A stretch of 64,000 nt of DNA from Sphingomonas sp. UNC305MFCol5.2 (GTDB lineage Bacteria > Pseudomonadota > Alphaproteobacteria > Sphingomonadales > Sphingomonadaceae). Under the pieces are notes generated by a model that had not been told where the DNA came from, searched no databases, and saw only the letters and a list, made by a program, of their open reading frames with translations. Where the stretch lies: positions 558,001 through 622,000 of the forward strand of contig NZ_JOOE01000001.1 in NCBI RefSeq assembly GCF_000712135.1, written 5' to 3'. Shown here piece after piece: positions 33,485 through 42,718 of the stretch (positions are counted from its first letter, which is position 1; every line of letters begins with the position of its first letter). The position numbers and the translations under genes are program-made.

Positions 33485-34950
33485 CGTCCCGCCTCCGGGC
33501 GTTCAAAGGCGTTCGCGGTCGAGGCGCTTTCACCCTCCCCGTCGAGCGCGCGTATCGTAAAGCGTATGTCACTGCGCTGCGGGCCGGCTTCGGGCGCAGC
33601 GACGAAAAGCCGCTCCTTGGCGACCTTGTCGGCATCGACGCGGAACCGCACGCTCCGGCCGGCGTCCTTGCGATCCACGCTCTCCGGCCACATCGTGCCA
33701 GCCACGCCGGACATGGTCAGTTCCACCTCGCGCGGGCGCGCCTCGAGGTTGCGGATCCTGATCTGATAGGTGTTGCGGATCGTGCCGTCGCTGAGCCGCA
33801 CCCACAGGGGATTGCGGGCCTGAAGCACCGAGAGTTCGAGCCGCGTACGGCCTTCGAGCATCACGAGCATGCCGACGCCGATGGCGCACCACACCGTGAA
33901 ATAGACGAGTGTCCGCGCGCGCAGCAGCCGGCGCAGCGGCGGCACCGGCGCCTCGCCAGCCTGCTCGGCACGCGCATCGAGTTCAGTGGCGTATGCGATC
34001 AGCTTGGGCTCGCGGCCGACGCGTATCATCACGTCGTCGCAGGCGTCGATACAGAGGCCGCAAGTGATGCACCCGATCTGCGGCCCCTCACGAATGTCGA
34101 TGCCGGTGGGACAGACCGCGACACAAGCGTTGCAATCGATGCAGTCGCCGGTCTGCAGCAGTTCGACCGGATGCGTTTCCGCGGCCTTGCTGCGCTTGAG
34201 CCCGCGCGTGCGCGGTTCACCGCGCCAGAATTTGTACGTGATGGTAAGCGAGCGCTCATCCATCATCGCCGTCTGGATCCGCGGCCACGGGCACATGAAC
34301 TGGCACACCTGCTCGCGCATCAGGCCGCCAAGCACATAGGTGGCGGCCGCAAGAATCGCGACGGTGGTATAGGCGACGAGTGGCGCCGTGCCCTCAGCGA
34401 TCTGGCGCGCCAGCGTCGGCGCGTCGGCGAAATAGAAGATCCATGCGCCGCCCGTGAGGACTGCGATCATGATCCAGATCGCATGCTTGGTTGCCCGGCG
34501 GGCGAGCTTGTTCGGGCCCCATGGCGCCGCCAGAAGGCGGAGCTGGGCGTTGCGATCGCCTTCCACCAGCCGCTCGACATGCTGGAACAAATCGGTCCAG
34601 ACCGTCTGCGGGCAGGCATAGCCGCACCATGCGCGGCCCACCGCCGAGGTGACGAGGAACAGGCCGATCGCCGCCATCACCAGCAAGCCGGCGACATAAT
34701 AGAATTCGTGCGGCCAGATCTCGATTGAGAAGAAGTAGAAGCGGCGATGGGCGAGATCGACCAGCACGGCCTGGTCGGGCGCCCAGGCGCCGCGGTCCCA
34801 GCGCAGCCACGGCGTCGCGTAGTAGATCAGCAGCGTGAGTACCATCACCGCCCATTTGAAGCGGCGGAACGGCCCCTTGACTGCCTTGGGCAGCACCTTG
34901 CGCCGCGCCTCGAACAAGCGCGAAGAACCAACTTCTGTGGGAGCGTTCAC
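33481..34950 (-). CDS. ccoG: cbb3 oxidase accessory Fe-S protein CcoG/RdxA
   Basis: CcoG is a membrane ferredoxin proposed to reduce Cu(II) for cbb3 assembly. The 489-residue protein has about five spans, an N-terminal conserved stretch (FFSIEIWPHEFYY, AWCGYACPQTVWTDLF), a second Cys pair (QVCQFMCPWPRIQ) and two ferredoxin cluster motifs (CIDCNACVAVCP and CITCGLCIDACD). A C-terminal IgG-like FixG domain follows. The start is taken as GTG 34950, eight bases past the ccoP stop; the sequence upstream in frame is antisense to ccoP. Confidence 0.94.
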   Translation of the reverse strand: MNAPTEVGSSRLFEARRKVLPKAVKGPFRRFKWAVMVLTLLIYYATPWLRWDRGAWAPDQAVLVDLAHRRFYFFSIEIWPHEFYYVAGLLVMAAIGLFLVTSAVGRAWCGYACPQTVWTDLFQHVERLVEGDRNAQLRLLAAPWGPNKLARRATKHAIWIMIAVLTGGAWIFYFADAPTLARQIAEGTAPLVAYTTVAILAAATYVLGGLMREQVCQFMCPWPRIQTAMMDERSLTITYKFWRGEPRTRGLKRSKAAETHPVELLQTGDCIDCNACVAVCPTGIDIREGPQIGCITCGLCIDACDDVMIRVGREPKLIAYATELDARAEQAGEAPVPPLRRLLRARTLVYFTVWCAIGVGMLVMLEGRTRLELSVLQARNPLWVRLSDGTIRNTYQIRIRNLEARPREVELTMSGVAGTMWPESVDRKDAGRSVRFRVDADKVAKERLFVAAPEAGPQRSDIRFTIRALDGEGESASTANAFERPEAGR

Positions 34951-34957
34951 GGCATGA

Positions 34958-35893
34958 TCACTTCGCAGTGGCCGCGCCAGCGGCCGGCACCGCGTCTGTC
35001 GCAGGCCTGGGTGCGCCGCCCGCTTCGCCGCCACCAAGTGCGTGGACATAGGCAGCGAGCATCTTGATCGTCACGGGGTCGAGCTGCTTGCCCCAGGCGG
35101 GCATGATCCCGCCATGGGCGTTGGTGATCGTGTCGGTCAGCGCTGCGCGATCTCCGCCATAGAGCCAGATATGGTCGGCGAGGTTGGGTGCCCCGATCTC
35201 CCGATTGCCGCGCCCGCCGGTCCCGTGGCACGCCGCACAATTGTCGGCGAACAGCTTCGCGCCCCGCTGAGAGGAGGCGTTCGGACGCTCCTGCCCCGAG
35301 AGGAAACGGACATAGGAAACCGTGTCCTCGATTTCCTCTGCCTTCAGCATCTGGTCGCGTCCGAACGCCGGCATCTGCGACTGGCGCGTCGCGTCATCTC
35401 CCGGCTGGCGGATACCGTGCTCGAGCGTTTGTTGAATCGCCGCGAGGTCGCCGCCCCAGAGCCAATCGTCGTCGTTGAGATTGGGGTAGCCCTTGCTGCC
35501 CGCCGCGCCCGCGCCATGGCAGGCCGCGCAATGCACCTTGAAGGCCGATCGTCCCCCTTCGACCGCGGCGGTGAACAGCTGCGGATTGCCCGCAAGCTGC
35601 TCGATCGGGGTCGCGGCGAGCGCGCGCATCACCGGTGCGCGGCGTTCGCGTTCGGCGGCGAGCTCGGTCTTGAGTTGCCCCCTGCTCGTCCATCCGAGCG
35701 TCCCTTCAGTCGCGCCGCGGATCATCGGCCACGCCGGGAAGGCTATGCAATAGACGATCGCGAACAGGATCGTCGCATAGAAGGTCCACAGCCACCAGCG
35801 CGGCATCGGCGTATCGAGCTCTTCGATGCCGTCCCATTCGTGCCCCACCGTGGAGGTGCCGGTCTTCTCGTCGATGCGCTTGTTCTCAGCCAT
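34958..35893 (-). CDS. ccoP: cbb3 oxidase dihaem cytochrome c subunit
   Basis: CcoP brings electrons from soluble cytochrome c to CcoO. The 311-residue protein has an N-terminal cytosolic part (HEWDGIEELDTPMPRWW, the CcoP signature), one span (about 32-58) and two periplasmic haem c domains with CxxCH at 122-126 and 219-223. Axial methionines are in QMPAFGRD and IMPAWGKQL. The Ala/Pro-rich C-terminal tail is unremarkable. The ATG at 35893 overlaps the ccoQ stop region. Confidence 0.96.
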   Translation of the reverse strand: MAENKRIDEKTGTSTVGHEWDGIEELDTPMPRWWLWTFYATILFAIVYCIAFPAWPMIRGATEGTLGWTSRGQLKTELAAERERRAPVMRALAATPIEQLAGNPQLFTAAVEGGRSAFKVHCAACHGAGAAGSKGYPNLNDDDWLWGGDLAAIQQTLEHGIRQPGDDATRQSQMPAFGRDQMLKAEEIEDTVSYVRFLSGQERPNASSQRGAKLFADNCAACHGTGGRGNREIGAPNLADHIWLYGGDRAALTDTITNAHGGIMPAWGKQLDPVTIKMLAAYVHALGGGEAGGAPRPATDAVPAAGAATAK

Positions 35894-36050
35894 CGATGCT
35901 ATCCTCGTCTTCTAAGATGCTGGCGGCGGCGCGGTCGTTTCCGCGCGCCGAACCGGGAAGGAAGGGCCAGGCGACGAGCGCCAGGAAGACGACGGCCATG
36001 ACGACCAGTCCCCAGCTGTCAGCGACGTGGCGAAGCTCGTCGTAGCTCAT
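35886..36050 (-). CDS. ccoQ: cbb3 oxidase small subunit CcoQ
   Basis: The 54-residue protein has one membrane span ([19 protein letters not shown]) and a polar acidic tail. It lies between ccoO and ccoP as usual and overlaps both (ATGA with ccoO). CcoQ is thought to stabilise the assembled oxidase. Confidence 0.9.
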   Translation of the reverse strand: MSYDELRHVADSWGLVVMAVVFLALVAWPFLPGSARGNDRAAASILEDEDSIDG

Positions 36051-36781
36051 TTCGCGCGCTCGCGTGCCGCTGCGGCGGGAAAGTCGACCTGGGTGCCGAG
36101 CCCCTGCAGATAGGCGACGAGCGCGTCCATCTCGGTCAGCCGGCCGCGATCGCCGTCGAAGTCGCGCGACTGCGCCTTGGGATAGCGGCGGGCGAGATCC
36201 GCAGTGTCGCCATCGCCAAAGCCTTGGGTTTGCACGTCCTGCGCGGCCTTGGCGATATCCTCGTCAGTATAGGGTACTCCCTCGGCGCGCAGCGCCTTCA
36301 GATGCGCCGCCATGTCGCCTCCCTTGAGATCGCGCTGCGCGAGGAAGGCATAAGGGGGCATGATCGATTCAGGCACGACCGCGCGCGGGTCCTTGAGATG
36401 CTGGACGTGCCATTCGTCCGAATAACGGGCACCGACGCGCGCCAGATCGGGACCGGTACGTTCCGAACCCCACTGGAAGGGGTGGTCGAACATGCTCTCG
36501 GCGGCGAGGCTGTAATGGCCATAGCGCTCGGTTTCGTCGCGGAACGGCCGAACCATCTGGCTGTGGCAGCTATAGCAACCCTCACGGATGTAGATGTTCC
36601 GCCCCGCGAGCTCGAGCGGGGTATAGGGCCGGACGCCCTCTACCTTCTCGACCGTGGACTGGATCCAGAAGAGCGGCGCGATCTCGACGATGCCGCCGAT
36701 CGCGACCGTGACCAAAGCGAGCGCTGCCAGCAGCGTGACGTTGCGCTCGATCTTCTTATGGCCTTGAACGATGCTTGCCAT
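36047..36781 (-). CDS. ccoO: cbb3 oxidase monohaem cytochrome c subunit
   Basis: CcoO is the membrane-anchored cytochrome c that passes electrons into CcoN. The 244-residue protein has an N-terminal span (about residues 16-40), the haem motif C69-Y-S-C72-H73 ([15 protein letters not shown]) and the axial Met in [10 protein letters not shown]. The pattern [18 protein letters not shown] is characteristic. It starts 13 bp after ccoN. Confidence 0.96.
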   Translation of the reverse strand: MASIVQGHKKIERNVTLLAALALVTVAIGGIVEIAPLFWIQSTVEKVEGVRPYTPLELAGRNIYIREGCYSCHSQMVRPFRDETERYGHYSLAAESMFDHPFQWGSERTGPDLARVGARYSDEWHVQHLKDPRAVVPESIMPPYAFLAQRDLKGGDMAAHLKALRAEGVPYTDEDIAKAAQDVQTQGFGDGDTADLARRYPKAQSRDFDGDRGRLTEMDALVAYLQGLGTQVDFPAAAARERAK

Positions 36782-36794
36782 CGGTCACAGCTCC

Positions 36795-38501
36795 TTATTC
36801 GGCCGCGACGGACACGGGACCGTCGGCGAGCGCAGGTTGCGGGAAGGCGCTCGCGGCGCCGCGGGCGGGAAGCGGACGGTCGCGTTCCGGATCGAAGGCG
36901 GCGTCGGCCATCGGCGCCTCCTGGCGGAGCTTGCCCGCAATCGTCATCCAGACGTTCCACACCATGAACAGCGCGCCGGCGAAGTAGAGCAGGCCGCCCG
37001 CGACGCGGATCACATAATAGGGATGCATCGCCTGGACGACTTCGGCGAATGAGTAGACGAGATAGCCGTCGTCGCCATATTCGCGCCACATCAGCCCCTG
37101 GGTGATGCCCGCCACCCACATCGAGGAGGCATAGAGCACGATGCCCAGCGTCGCGCACCAGAAGTGCCAGTTGACCATCCGAAGCGAGTACAGACGGGTG
37201 CGGCCCCAGAGGCGCGGCGTCATATAGTAGATCGCCGCAAAGGTGATCATGCCGTTCCAGCCGAGCGCGCCGGAATGGACATGGCCGATCGTCCAGTTGG
37301 TGTAGTGCGAGAGCGAGTTGACGCTCTTCAGCGACATCATCGGGCCTTCGAACGTGCTCATCCCGTAAAAGGCGAGCGCGAAGACCATCAGGCGGATGAT
37401 CGGGTCGGTGCGGACCTTGTCCCACGCGCCGTTGAGCGTCATCAGCCCGTTGATCATGCCGCCCCAGCTCGGCATCCACAGCATCACCGAGAACACCATG
37501 CCGAGCGTCTGTGCCCAGTCGGGCAACGCGGTGTAGTGAAGATGGTGCGGACCGGCCCAGATGTAGAGGAAGATCAGCGACCAGAAGTGGAGGATCGACA
37601 GCCGATAGCTGTAGATCGGTCGCTCGGCCTGCTTGGGCACGAAATAATACATCATGCCGAGGAAGCCGGCGGTGAGGAAGAAGCCGACCGCATTGTGGCC
37701 GTACCACCACTGGGTCAGCGCATCCTGGACGCCCGAGAACAGCGAATAGGATTTGGAGCCGACCCAGGAAACCGGCAGCGACAGGTTGTTGACGATGTGC
37801 AGCATCGCCACGGTGACGATGAAGCCGAGATAGAACCAGTTGGCGACGTAGATGTGCGGCTCGGACCGCTTGAGGATCGTCCCGACGAACACTGCCAGAT
37901 AGGCGACCCAGACGATGGTCAGCCAGATATCGACATACCATTCGGGCTCGGCATATTCGCGGCCCTCGGTCACGCCGAGCACATAGCCGGTCGCGGCGAG
38001 CACGATGAACAGCTGGTATCCCCAGAAGACGAAGCGGGCGAGGCCGGGGAGCGCCAGCCGGGCGCGGCAGGTGCGCTGGACGACGTAGAAACTCGTCGCG
38101 ATCAGCGCATTGCCGCCAAAGGCGAAGATCACCGCCGACGTATGGAGCGGCCGCAAACGGCCGAACGTCGTATATTCGGTCGGCAGGTTGAGCAACGGAA
38201 AGCTCAGTTGCGCGGCGATCACGATCCCGACGAGGAAGCCGACGACGCCCCAGAATACGGTTGCGATCACGCCCCAGCGAATGACTTCGTCGTCATAGCG
38301 CTCGAGCGCGCGCGCATCTGCCGAACGCGTCGGCAGGAGGCTGATCCCGCGCATCGACACGAATGCGGTGAGCGTCGCTGCCGCCGCCGCGACGCCCATA
38401 TGGATCGCGAAGGCAGTATCGGCGGCGGCGGCGGCGGCGAACACGGCCGCGATCGCCACGAACAGCCAGGCACCGCTGCGTAAGAGGATGTCGTCTTCCA
38501 T
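36795..38501 (-). CDS. ccoN: cbb3-type cytochrome c oxidase catalytic subunit
   Basis: CcoN holds the haem b and haem b3-CuB centre that reduces O2 with very high affinity. The 568-residue protein has twelve core spans with [27 protein letters not shown] (CuB His region), [15 protein letters not shown], and the haem histidines in [16 protein letters not shown]. Two additional N-terminal hydrophobic segments (residues about 8-55, Ala-rich) precede the core. It lies 72 bp after hemA on the same strand, and I found no FNR box in that gap, so it may be transcribed from the hemA promoter. Confidence 0.97.
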   Translation of the reverse strand: MEDDILLRSGAWLFVAIAAVFAAAAAADTAFAIHMGVAAAAATLTAFVSMRGISLLPTRSADARALERYDDEVIRWGVIATVFWGVVGFLVGIVIAAQLSFPLLNLPTEYTTFGRLRPLHTSAVIFAFGGNALIATSFYVVQRTCRARLALPGLARFVFWGYQLFIVLAATGYVLGVTEGREYAEPEWYVDIWLTIVWVAYLAVFVGTILKRSEPHIYVANWFYLGFIVTVAMLHIVNNLSLPVSWVGSKSYSLFSGVQDALTQWWYGHNAVGFFLTAGFLGMMYYFVPKQAERPIYSYRLSILHFWSLIFLYIWAGPHHLHYTALPDWAQTLGMVFSVMLWMPSWGGMINGLMTLNGAWDKVRTDPIIRLMVFALAFYGMSTFEGPMMSLKSVNSLSHYTNWTIGHVHSGALGWNGMITFAAIYYMTPRLWGRTRLYSLRMVNWHFWCATLGIVLYASSMWVAGITQGLMWREYGDDGYLVYSFAEVVQAMHPYYVIRVAGGLLYFAGALFMVWNVWMTIAGKLRQEAPMADAAFDPERDRPLPARGAASAFPQPALADGPVSVAAE

Positions 38502-38573
38502 ATTCTACTCCACTGAGCGGCGAGCCTCTCGCGGGGCCGTCCGGCAGGCTGTGCGGGGTTGAGACAGTGCCGT

Positions 38574-39845
38574 TCAGGCGGCGATACGCTGGTCGGCCGG
38601 CGTGGGAGGCCAGGTCGGCCGGTGCGGCGCGCCCGTCGAAAGGGGGCGCTCCAGCCGGCCCCATATCTCGACCAGCGCGCCGACCAGTTCGCGCATCATC
38701 GCCTCGTCATGCGCGGGGCCGGGGGTGAAGCGCAACCGCTCGGTGCCGCGCGGCACTGTGGGATAATTGATCGGCTGGACGTAGACGCCGTATTCGGCGA
38801 GCAGCACGTCGCTGATCTTCTTGGCTTTGACCGGATCGCCGACCATCAACGGCACGATGTGCGTGGTCGAGGGGAGCACCGGCAGACCGGCCTCGGTCAT
38901 CAGCGCCTTGAGCTTCGCGGCTGCCTCCTGCTGCCCCTCGCGCTCGGCGGTGGATGCCTTGAGATGCTTCACGCTCGCCAGCGCCCCCGCGACCAGAACC
39001 GGCGACAGCGACGTGGTGAAGATGAAGCCCGGCGCATAGCTGCGGATCACGTCGACGATCACCTGATCGGCAGCGATGTATCCTCCCATCACGCCGAATG
39101 CCTTGCCCAGCGTGCCTTCGATGATGGTGATGCGGTCGGCGACCGCGTCGCGTTCGGAGATGCCGCCGCCCCGCGCGCCGTACATGCCCACGGCATGGAC
39201 CTCGTCGAGATAGGTCAACGCGTTGTATTTGTCGGCGAGGTCGCAGATCTCGGCGATGGGCGCGATATCGGCATCCATCGAATAGACGCTCTCGAACGCG
39301 ATAAGCTTGGGCGCGCCGGGATCGTCAGCGGCGAGCAATTCTTCGAGATGTGCGAGATCGTTGTGCCGGAACACCCGCTTCTCGCAGCCCGAATTGCGGA
39401 TGCCCGCGATCATCGAAGCGTGGTTGAGCTCGTCCGAATAGACGATGCAGCCCGGCATCAGTTTGGCGAGCGTCGAGAGCGTCGCTTCGTTCGAGACATA
39501 GCCCGACGTGAAGAGCAAAGCGCCTTCCTTGCCGTGCAGGTCGGCCAGCTCGCGCTCGAGCTCGATATGGTAATGCGTATTGCCCCCGATGTTGCGCGTG
39601 CCGCCCGAGCCCGCGCCGACGTCGTGGAGCGCTTCCTCCATCGCCGCGATCACCTTGGGGTGCTGGCCCATCGCGAGATAGTCGTTCGAGCACCACACGA
39701 CGATCGGCTTCGGGCCGTTATGCCCGGCAAAGCAGCGCGCATTGGGATAGGCGCCCTTGTTGCGCAAAACGTCGATGAACACGCGGTAGCGGCCCTCGGC
39801 ATGGACCCGGTCGATCGCGTCTCGAAATAGCTGGTCGTACTGCAC
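38574..39845 (-). CDS. hemA: 5-aminolevulinate synthase
   Basis: This PLP enzyme condenses glycine and succinyl-CoA to 5-aminolevulinate, the first step of haem synthesis in alphaproteobacteria. The 423-residue protein shows [41 protein letters not shown] and the PLP lysine in EGTLGKAFG. The start is GTG 39845 with GGAGG seven bases before; the family normally begins at this point ([11 protein letters not shown]). The dyad at 39898-39913 ends 52 bp upstream. As the first gene of the cco run it links haem supply to a haem-rich oxidase. Confidence 0.96.
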   Translation of the reverse strand: MQYDQLFRDAIDRVHAEGRYRVFIDVLRNKGAYPNARCFAGHNGPKPIVVWCSNDYLAMGQHPKVIAAMEEALHDVGAGSGGTRNIGGNTHYHIELERELADLHGKEGALLFTSGYVSNEATLSTLAKLMPGCIVYSDELNHASMIAGIRNSGCEKRVFRHNDLAHLEELLAADDPGAPKLIAFESVYSMDADIAPIAEICDLADKYNALTYLDEVHAVGMYGARGGGISERDAVADRITIIEGTLGKAFGVMGGYIAADQVIVDVIRSYAPGFIFTTSLSPVLVAGALASVKHLKASTAEREGQQEAAAKLKALMTEAGLPVLPSTTHIVPLMVGDPVKAKKISDVLLAEYGVYVQPINYPTVPRGTERLRFTPGPAHDEAMMRELVGALVEIWGRLERPLSTGAPHRPTWPPTPADQRIAA

Positions 39846-39897
39846 GTGATGCCCTCCCGTTCGCTCCGGCGATAGGAAACCCCGGCGCGCAGGGTTA

Positions 39898-39913
39898 TTG
39901 TGGAGTTCCCGTA
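39898..39913 (-). promoter_or_regulatory. 16-bp FixJ-like dyad upstream of hemA
   Basis: Read toward hemA the site is TACGGGAACTCCACAA, identical at 14 of 16 positions to the site before the stress gene at 60952 (TACGGGGATTCCACAA). It ends 52 bp before the hemA GTG. Confidence 0.6.
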
Positions 39914-39933
39914 TGGAAGTTGCCGGAGGCGAC

Positions 39934-39957
39934 CGGGGCGGAGGCGCCTCGGCCCCG
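39934..39957 (-). terminator. Hairpin downstream of the OmpW gene
   Basis: Arms CGGGGCgGAG and CTCgGCCCCG around a GCGC loop, 22 bp past the ompW-like stop. There is one mismatch and no U tract. Confidence 0.4.
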
Positions 39958-39979
39958 CCCCGGCCCCCGGGCCCTCCGC

Positions 39980-40639
39980 CTAGAAGCGCATGCCGATGCC
40001 GATCGCGGGCACGATGGGATCGAGACTGACGTCGACACGGTTGACCGCCGCGCCGGTGGTCAGACGCGCGCTGGTGTCGATGTCGAGATATTTGACGTCG
40101 AAGTTGAGGAATATGCGGCGTCCGAGATCGACGTCCACGCCCGCCTGCAACGCGTAGCCGAAGCTGTCCTTCAGGCTGACATCGGTCTTGCCGATCGCCG
40201 CCTCGAGCGAACGGCTGGCATCGGACGAATAGAAAGTGGTGTAGTTGATTCCGGCACCGACATAAGGGCGGACGTGCGACCTGGGCGCGAAATGATATTG
40301 CAGCGTCAGCGTCGGCGGCAACACGCGCGTGCTGGCGACATCGCCGAGCGCCGACAGCGCGCCGCGGCCGCTGATATCGTGCTTGGTCGTTGCAAGGATG
40401 AGCTCGGCACCGATATGGTCGGCCAGCATGTAGGTGAAGTCGAGCTCGGGCGCGGCCCGGTCCGAAACACCCACAGAACCGGTGGGAAACCCCGGCGCGA
40501 CCGGACCCGATTCCTCGGTCGGGGAGACGAGAATCGCGCGCGCACGGACCAGCACGTCGCCGGCCTCCACCTGCGCCCGCGCCGGCACGGCCGCCGCAAT
40601 CGTCACTGCCAGAACGCCTGTTGCTACGACAAATTTCAT
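39980..40639 (-). CDS. ompW: OmpW-family outer membrane protein
   Basis: The 219-residue precursor has a signal peptide ([22 protein letters not shown], cut near residue 22) and an eight-stranded-barrel pattern ending in Phe ([11 protein letters not shown]). Family patterns are [35 protein letters not shown] and [15 protein letters not shown]. OmpW-type pores let small hydrophobic compounds pass the outer membrane and are commonly oxygen-regulated in proteobacteria. The start is ATG 40639; a TTG two codons upstream is unlikely. A perfect TACG-N8-CGAA dyad lies 75 bp upstream. Confidence 0.9.
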   Translation of the reverse strand: MKFVVATGVLAVTIAAAVPARAQVEAGDVLVRARAILVSPTEESGPVAPGFPTGSVGVSDRAAPELDFTYMLADHIGAELILATTKHDISGRGALSALGDVASTRVLPPTLTLQYHFAPRSHVRPYVGAGINYTTFYSSDASRSLEAAIGKTDVSLKDSFGYALQAGVDVDLGRRIFLNFDVKYLDIDTSARLTTGAAVNRVDVSLDPIVPAIGIGMRF

Positions 40640-40714
40640 GACCAACTCCGTTATGTTGTTTGGCGGGCTGGCCCCTATGCGACCCTCGCGAACGCGGCTC
40701 TACGCATCTTCCCC

Positions 40715-40730
40715 TACGGGGTTTCTCGAA
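40715..40730. promoter_or_regulatory. 16-bp FixJ-like dyad upstream of ompW
   Basis: TACGGGGTTTCTCGAA, an exact TACG-N8-CGAA, located in the intergenic region 75 bp before the OmpW start. Confidence 0.6.
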
Positions 40731-40881
40731 TGGACGGGGACCAACGGGCGATGTCAGTTCCCCGGCGCTTTTGCCTTCGACGGCATTGCCCCATGCGGGT
40801 CGCGCACGCCTTCCGCTCCGGCGCAAAAGCCAGATCCGACGTGAACGGGCAGCGATTCAATCGCGCGCGCGTGGTTGGGGC

Positions 40882-41507
40882 TTACCGGGCGCGTTCGTGC
40901 CCGGGACGTGGCAGCGCCAGCGCAAGCACGATCACCCATAGCAGATAGGCCCCGACACTGATGCGCTCGTTGATCCCCAGCATGGGCGTTGGAAGATCTT
41001 CGGCAACACGAGGCCCATCGAGCGCCGCCAACGCCCCGAACCCCATCACCAGCAGCAAGGTGACAAGGGTGTAGACGCGGAAGCGCCTGCCGGCCGTATT
41101 TGCTGCGGAGGCCATGCGAGGACGATGCACGATACCGTCATCGCGGTCAGGGCAATGTGCATTCCGTCGGAGAGGTTCTGCTCGCCGCCGCGCAGGTGCA
41201 TCGGGAACCACAAGCTTGCGATCAGGCCGAAGACCGCGACGGCAATCAATGACGCGCCCGTGACCCGCAGCGCGCGCGCACGCCCGGTGGATGCGCAAAC
41301 GCCGAGCCCGAAGGCAAGCAGCAATGCATCATATGCAAGCGCCAGCGGCAGCACGAGCGATCGCGAGGGCGCGCCGATCGCGCTCAGTTCGCTGATCGAT
41401 TGCGAAGCGTAACCATAGCCCTCCCAGCTGGAAGCGCCTAGAATGTCGGCAACCACATAGACCAGCGACGACAGAACGCCGCAACCGGGCAACGATCTTC
41501 TCGGCAT
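40882..41507 (-). pseudogene. DUF998-family membrane protein with a one-base frameshift
   Basis: The start ATG at 41507 follows GGAG, and the first 130 residues (LPGCGVLSSLVYVVADILG, SQSISELSAIGAPSRSLVLP, ASLWFPMHLRG) match DUF998 multi-span proteins. At about 41115 the frame must shift for the family C-terminus (FRVYTLVTLLLVMGFGALAALDGPR, LPTPMLGINERISVGAYLLWV) to follow, ending at 40882. One extra base, for example a C in the GC-ATGG junction, would restore a protein of about 208 residues. Six spans are expected. Function is unknown. A dyad (41565-41580) ends 57 bp upstream of the start, at the spacing seen for several stress genes. Confidence 0.75.
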
Positions 41508-41564
41508 CTTCGGCTCCGGGGCGTGAGGCGCACCCCTGCTGCACCGGGCATCCGGCATGTGCAT

Positions 41565-41580
41565 TGCGTAGATGTACGAA
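41565..41580. promoter_or_regulatory. 16-bp FixJ-like dyad upstream of the DUF998 gene
   Basis: TGCGTAGATGTACGAA; the CGAA arm is exact, the other arm has one change. It shares the TAGATGT centre with the site at 53654-53669. Confidence 0.5.
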
Positions 41581-41693
41581 TGCCAGCAGGCGGCACGGAG
41601 AGCGATATCCGTCACGGCGACCATGGCGCTCACCATGGCGCCGGATCCGGGGAGCGGCTGCGCGCCCATGCCGCAAGTGTTCTTCTCTCTCGC

Positions 41694-41709
41694 TACGTAG
41701 AACGCCGCA
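41694..41709. promoter_or_regulatory. 16-bp FixJ-like dyad upstream of the K+ channel
   Basis: TACGTAGAACGCCGCA, seven of eight arm positions, containing TACGTAG. It ends 34 bp before the channel ATG. Confidence 0.5.
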
Positions 41710-41743
41710 TGGGCAGGCATGCACCGACACGCATATTCGCGCT

Positions 41744-42217
41744 ATGTCCCTTCTTGCCCAGCTCTTCCTCGCCAGCATCATGGCGGCCGCGACGATCGGC
41801 ATCCATCTCGCGGGCTTGACGCTGATGCTGATGCTTTTGCGCCGCCACCGGTCCCAGCGCCGGCGCGTCAACGTCCATCTCCATGACGGCATCGGCATCG
41901 TCACGGCAGCGTTCGGATTGTTCGTACTGCATGCAATCGAGATCTGGGCCTATGCGGCACTCTATGTCGTCGGCGGGGCGCTGCGCAGCCTCGAGGAGGC
42001 GCTCTACTTCTCGACATCCACCTACGCGACCATCGGCTATGGCGATATCGTGCTGGCGCCCGGCTGGCGCGTGCTTGGCGCCATCGAAGGCGCCAACGGG
42101 GTGATCCTGCTCGGCTGGTCCACCGCCTTCTTCGTGGCCGTCGTCAGTCGCATTCGCCTGCTCGAGATCGAAATGGAAGCAGGCCCCGAAGGCGATCAGG
42201 CGCGAGGCCCGGCATGA
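41744..42217 (+). CDS. Two-span potassium channel
   Basis: The 157-residue protein has an N-terminal span (residues about 5-32), a second span (about 50-78), the pore with selectivity filter TIGYGD at 96-101 (STYATIGYGD) and an inner-helix span (about 110-138). There is no large cytosolic RCK domain, only a short acidic tail. It belongs to the simple ion-channel (Ion_trans_2) group and probably passes K+ across the inner membrane. The gating signal is unknown. Start ATG 41744 is the first in frame after the dyad. Confidence 0.88.
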   Translation: MSLLAQLFLASIMAAATIGIHLAGLTLMLMLLRRHRSQRRRVNVHLHDGIGIVTAAFGLFVLHAIEIWAYAALYVVGGALRSLEEALYFSTSTYATIGYGDIVLAPGWRVLGAIEGANGVILLGWSTAFFVAVVSRIRLLEIEMEAGPEGDQARGPA

Positions 42218-42247
42218 GAGAGCGACGCCAGACCGTGTCGTTACCGC

Positions 42248-42263
42248 TACGTACCATAACCGA
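42248..42263. promoter_or_regulatory. Weak FixJ-like site upstream of the 42300 gene
   Basis: TACGTACCATAACCGA has a perfect TACG arm but the second arm is shifted by one base (CGAT after N9). It ends 36 bp before the ATG. Confidence 0.3.
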
Positions 42264-42299
42264 TGGCCCGGCCGCACTCGGACTGCAGATTATCTGGTC

Positions 42300-42671
42300 A
42301 TGACTTGGTACATGATCCGCCTCGACCTTGCGCGCACGCGCGATTTCCCCGATGGCTCACGCGAGCATTGCTATCTGCTATGCGTGCCGCTCGACGTCCA
42401 TGACATCATAGACGGGGAGGCGCTTGCCGGAAGGCCGGACCGTGCGACCGTGCTGCGCTCCTGGCCCGATGCACCTGAAATGACCGGCTATCTGGTCCAC
42501 AAGCGAAAGGGCTGGACTTTCTCCTACGCGCCGGGCGACGCGGATGACGAGCCGCTGTTCCACCTCGAGACGCATCCGCTCCGGGAGGGCGAATATGTGA
42601 CGGTCACCGAGCGCGACGGCACTCCGCTCGCGTTCGAAATCGTATCGCGCGCGGCGCTCGATCTGATCTGA
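42300..42671 (+). CDS. Hypothetical protein
   Basis: The 123-residue protein starts MTWYMIRLDLARTRDFPDGSR and has DGEALAGRPDRATVLRSWPD, GYLVHKRKGWTFSYAPGDADDEP and FHLETHPLREGEYVTVTERDG. It looks like a compact cytoplasmic beta-rich protein; no domain family is recognised with confidence. It is a separate unit 82 bp after the K+ channel gene and converges with the P-type ATPase. ATG 42300 is preferred; ATG 42312 is possible. The shared neighbourhood with stress genes is the only clue to its role. Confidence 0.65.
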   Translation: MTWYMIRLDLARTRDFPDGSREHCYLLCVPLDVHDIIDGEALAGRPDRATVLRSWPDAPEMTGYLVHKRKGWTFSYAPGDADDEPLFHLETHPLREGEYVTVTERDGTPLAFEIVSRAALDLI

Positions 42672-42718
42672 ATATCGCGGGACTGGCCGAGCCGGAGTCG
42701 GGAGAAGATACTCCCGGG

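Noticed and set aside
38502..38573. Search for an FNR box in the hemA-ccoN gap (TTGAGACAGTGCC)
   Set aside because: Only a TTGA core is present and the second half is missing.
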